A stretch of 48,586 bases of DNA from positions 1 to 48,586 of IMG/VR virus record IMGVR_UViG_3300050821_004395, one strand, 5' to 3'. Under the pieces are notes generated by a model. It had not been told where the DNA came from, searched no databases, and saw only the letters and a program-made list of their open reading frames with translations. Each line of letters starts with the position of its first letter. Position 1 is the first letter of the stretch. The translations under genes were made by a program, and so were the position numbers. The DNA comes from a virus. Positions 47,420 to 48,586 of this stretch are shown here, one piece after another.

Positions 47420-48086
47420 AGACCGCAAGCGCCGTCTAGAAGCACAAAAACAAAACAAAGAAATGCGCTCCGCCAAGCTAGAACGTACTCGGCATGGCGG
47501 AGCGCATGACGACGTCGAGTTAGTGAATATATTTCGCTCGCTTGGCATAGACTTCTTCTCCGTACCAAGGGACCAGTTATTTGGGCTCATTCAAAAGACA
47601 TGGGAAGGGCGTCGCATAGATGATATACCAGAAAGTGCGATTCCCTTCCTTTCTGAAAATTTCAATGTGAGACGAGTGTATGACGGAGAAGGTAGGGCAC
47701 TCGTTCACTTTGAAAATCTCGAGGAGGAAAACATGAAGTTGCATACCCAGCTTGCAGAAATCTCTGGTCAGCCTAGAAAGATAGTAAAGGCTGTCATGGA
47801 GGCATTCCTCAAGCAAGTACGTCGGTCACTCAAGGCGGATCGTGGCATCAGAATCCCAGAATTTGGGAAGCTCTCGGTCCGGTATCGAAAGGCCAAACCG
47901 AAACGGAAAGGGAGAAATCCCTTTACAGGAAAGGAGGGATGGTTCAAGGCCAAGCCGGCAAGCAACAAGCTCAGGTTCTCTCCAGCGAAGGACTTGAAAA
48001 GGTTCGTTGCTGAAAAGATCGAAGTCATTGAGCCGAAGAAAAAGAAAGGCAAGAAGGGCAAGAAAAGTAAGAAACATAAGAAGTAG
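47382..48086 (+). CDS. Protein with C-terminal HU/IHF-like DNA-binding domain
   Basis: A 234-residue protein. Residues about 118-215 match HU/IHF: LAEISGQPRKIVKAVMEAFL, RIPEFGKLSVRYRKAKPKRK, GRNPFTGKEGWFKAKPASNK and LRFSPAKDLKRFVAE. The final 20 residues are Lys-rich. Residues 1-115 are an extra N-terminal region without recognised motif. The start ATG 47382 has a poor site, while an internal ATG 47733 has a perfect GAGGAGG, so a separate HU product is probable. HU proteins bend and coat DNA. Confidence 0.8.
   Translation: MHHLRAVTESNAEDRKRRLEAQKQNKEMRSAKLERTRHGGAHDDVELVNIFRSLGIDFFSVPRDQLFGLIQKTWEGRRIDDIPESAIPFLSENFNVRRVYDGEGRALVHFENLEEENMKLHTQLAEISGQPRKIVKAVMEAFLKQVRRSLKADRGIRIPEFGKLSVRYRKAKPKRKGRNPFTGKEGWFKAKPASNKLRFSPAKDLKRFVAEKIEVIEPKKKKGKKGKKSKKHKK
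47463..47507 (+). repeat. Perfect 13-bp inverted repeat inside a coding region
   Basis: ATGCGCTCCGCCA (47463-47475) and TGGCGGAGCGCAT (47495-47507) are exact reverse complements with a 19-nt loop, located inside the N-terminal part of the HU-domain gene. This is unusual for coding sequence and may be an RNA control element or a protein-binding site. Confidence 0.6.
47733..48086 (+). CDS. Probable nested HU-like protein
   Basis: ATG 47733 is in frame within the 47382 gene and directly follows GAGGAGG at 47721-47727 with a 5-nt gap. The 117-residue product is the size of a stand-alone HU protein plus a Lys-rich tail. Whether both forms are made is unknown. Confidence 0.55.
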   Translation: MKLHTQLAEISGQPRKIVKAVMEAFLKQVRRSLKADRGIRIPEFGKLSVRYRKAKPKRKGRNPFTGKEGWFKAKPASNKLRFSPAKDLKRFVAEKIEVIEPKKKKGKKGKKSKKHKK

Positions 48087-48100
48087 CTCCGCGTCCCCGG

Positions 48101-48145
48101 ATTCCGGCTCATCTAATCCGCACCAAAGGTGAGCCGGAATTTTTC
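48101..48145 (+). terminator. Strong intrinsic terminator after the HU-domain gene
   Basis: ATTCCGGCTCA (48101-48111) pairs perfectly with TGAGCCGGAAT (48130-48140), an 11-bp stem with an 18-nt loop, followed at once by TTTTTCTTTCC. This is a clear rho-independent terminator and marks the end of a transcription unit. Confidence 0.85.
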
Positions 48146-48162
48146 TTTCCTACGGAGTATGC

Positions 48163-48586
48163 ATGGAAGATGAAATAAGAAAACCTGAGAAGAGAGAATG
48201 GGAACTACAACGTGAAGCTGCTCAGAAAGCCAGAGTGGAGGAACTTCGTAATTTCTGGCTCAGTAGAGTCCTACCTGGTAATAGGATTCTAGAGAAAACC
48301 TCTGGAATGACTGGAGAGGTATACAGGATCCACGAATGGGGCGTGGAAGTTTGGGTATTAGACATGAGCAATGCAAGACAGAATTGGCATTGGAACATGC
48401 TTGCTACCCGTTTCCCTAGGAAGATCAAGAGGTATCCACGTCCATTTCGGTTCCCGAGAGAAGTTCCAACGCAGTGTTGTCACTGTAGGATAGGTCGTAT
48501 GGAAGTAGAAGGTGAACATGAAGTCCGATGCACACGATGTAAGCTCCTCGTTGGGGACGAGTCCTTCCCGAGAAGGATCAAAAGGG
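48163..48586 (+). CDS. Zinc-ribbon protein (partial, 3' end outside window)
   Basis: ATG 48163 has CGGAG about 6 nt upstream and the frame is open to the window end, giving 141 codons so far. The start is a charged helix (EIRKPEKREWELQREAAQKA); later QCCHCRIGRME and VRCTRCKLL give a zinc ribbon at residues 105-130. No family recognised. The end is not visible. Confidence 0.6.
   Translation, partial: MEDEIRKPEKREWELQREAAQKARVEELRNFWLSRVLPGNRILEKTSGMTGEVYRIHEWGVEVWVLDMSNARQNWHWNMLATRFPRKIKRYPRPFRFPREVPTQCCHCRIGRMEVEGEHEVRCTRCKLLVGDESFPRRIKR

Overview
This window is a continuous piece of a tailed double-stranded DNA phage genome. Every gene I can support lies on the + strand, packed with ATGA/GTGA overlaps and strong AGGAGG-type ribosome binding sites. 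The virion genes (capsid protease and scaffold, HK97-type major capsid protein, connector and tail-completion proteins, tail tube, frameshifted tail-assembly chaperones, a long tape measure) indicate a siphovirus-like virion. The terminase and portal are not in the window and presumably lie upstream; no DNA polymerase is visible. The host cannot be named. The strong Shine-Dalgarno sites and frequent GTG/TTG starts show only that it is a bacterium. I found no tRNA, rRNA, CRISPR array or insertion sequence.

Layout. (1) 1-7.9 kb, head module: a partial phosphoesterase-like gene, several basic minor head candidates, a protease-scaffold fusion with a nested scaffold start, a decoration-like protein and the major capsid protein followed by a terminator. 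One of the minor genes carries a near copy of the bacterial prfB +1 recoding signal. (2) 7.9-17.0 kb, a glycan island inside the virion operon: five SAM methyltransferases and six glycosyltransferase-type proteins (GT9-like, GT17, GT2-like and others) with two small unknown ORFs, nearly all coupled by overlaps. It probably builds methylated sugars on virion proteins. (3) 17.0-31.6 kb, connector and tail module: repeat protein, connectors, HK97 gp10-like protein, T4-type lysozyme, tail terminator, tube, chaperones with an A AAA AAC slippery site, tape measure, large Thr-rich and hub-like tail-tip proteins, and a holin-like membrane protein. (4) 31.6-38.1 kb, replication: UvsW-like SF2 helicase, DnaB-type helicase, Toprim primase and a LAGLIDADG-like protein that lacks the catalytic acid. 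(5) 38.1-39.34 kb: about 1.2 kb almost free of protein genes but full of perfect stems and GNRA-type loops, a candidate large structured RNA or RNA cluster. (6) 39.3-48.6 kb, accessory/early module: SWIM, HNH and zinc-ribbon mini-proteins, a soluble FtsK-like translocase, a UDG-like protein, a LuxR-type helix-turn-helix protein, many small unknowns and an HU-domain protein followed by a strong terminator.

The main unusual themes are recoding (one prfB-like +1 site, one similar weaker site, one classic -1 site), an abundance of structured noncoding RNA including two copies of a related element at 31.6 and 40.0 kb and a hairpin motif shared between 39.08 and 44.60 kb, and a capsid-to-connector glycosylation island. 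Function calls come from reading motifs by eye; no database search was run.
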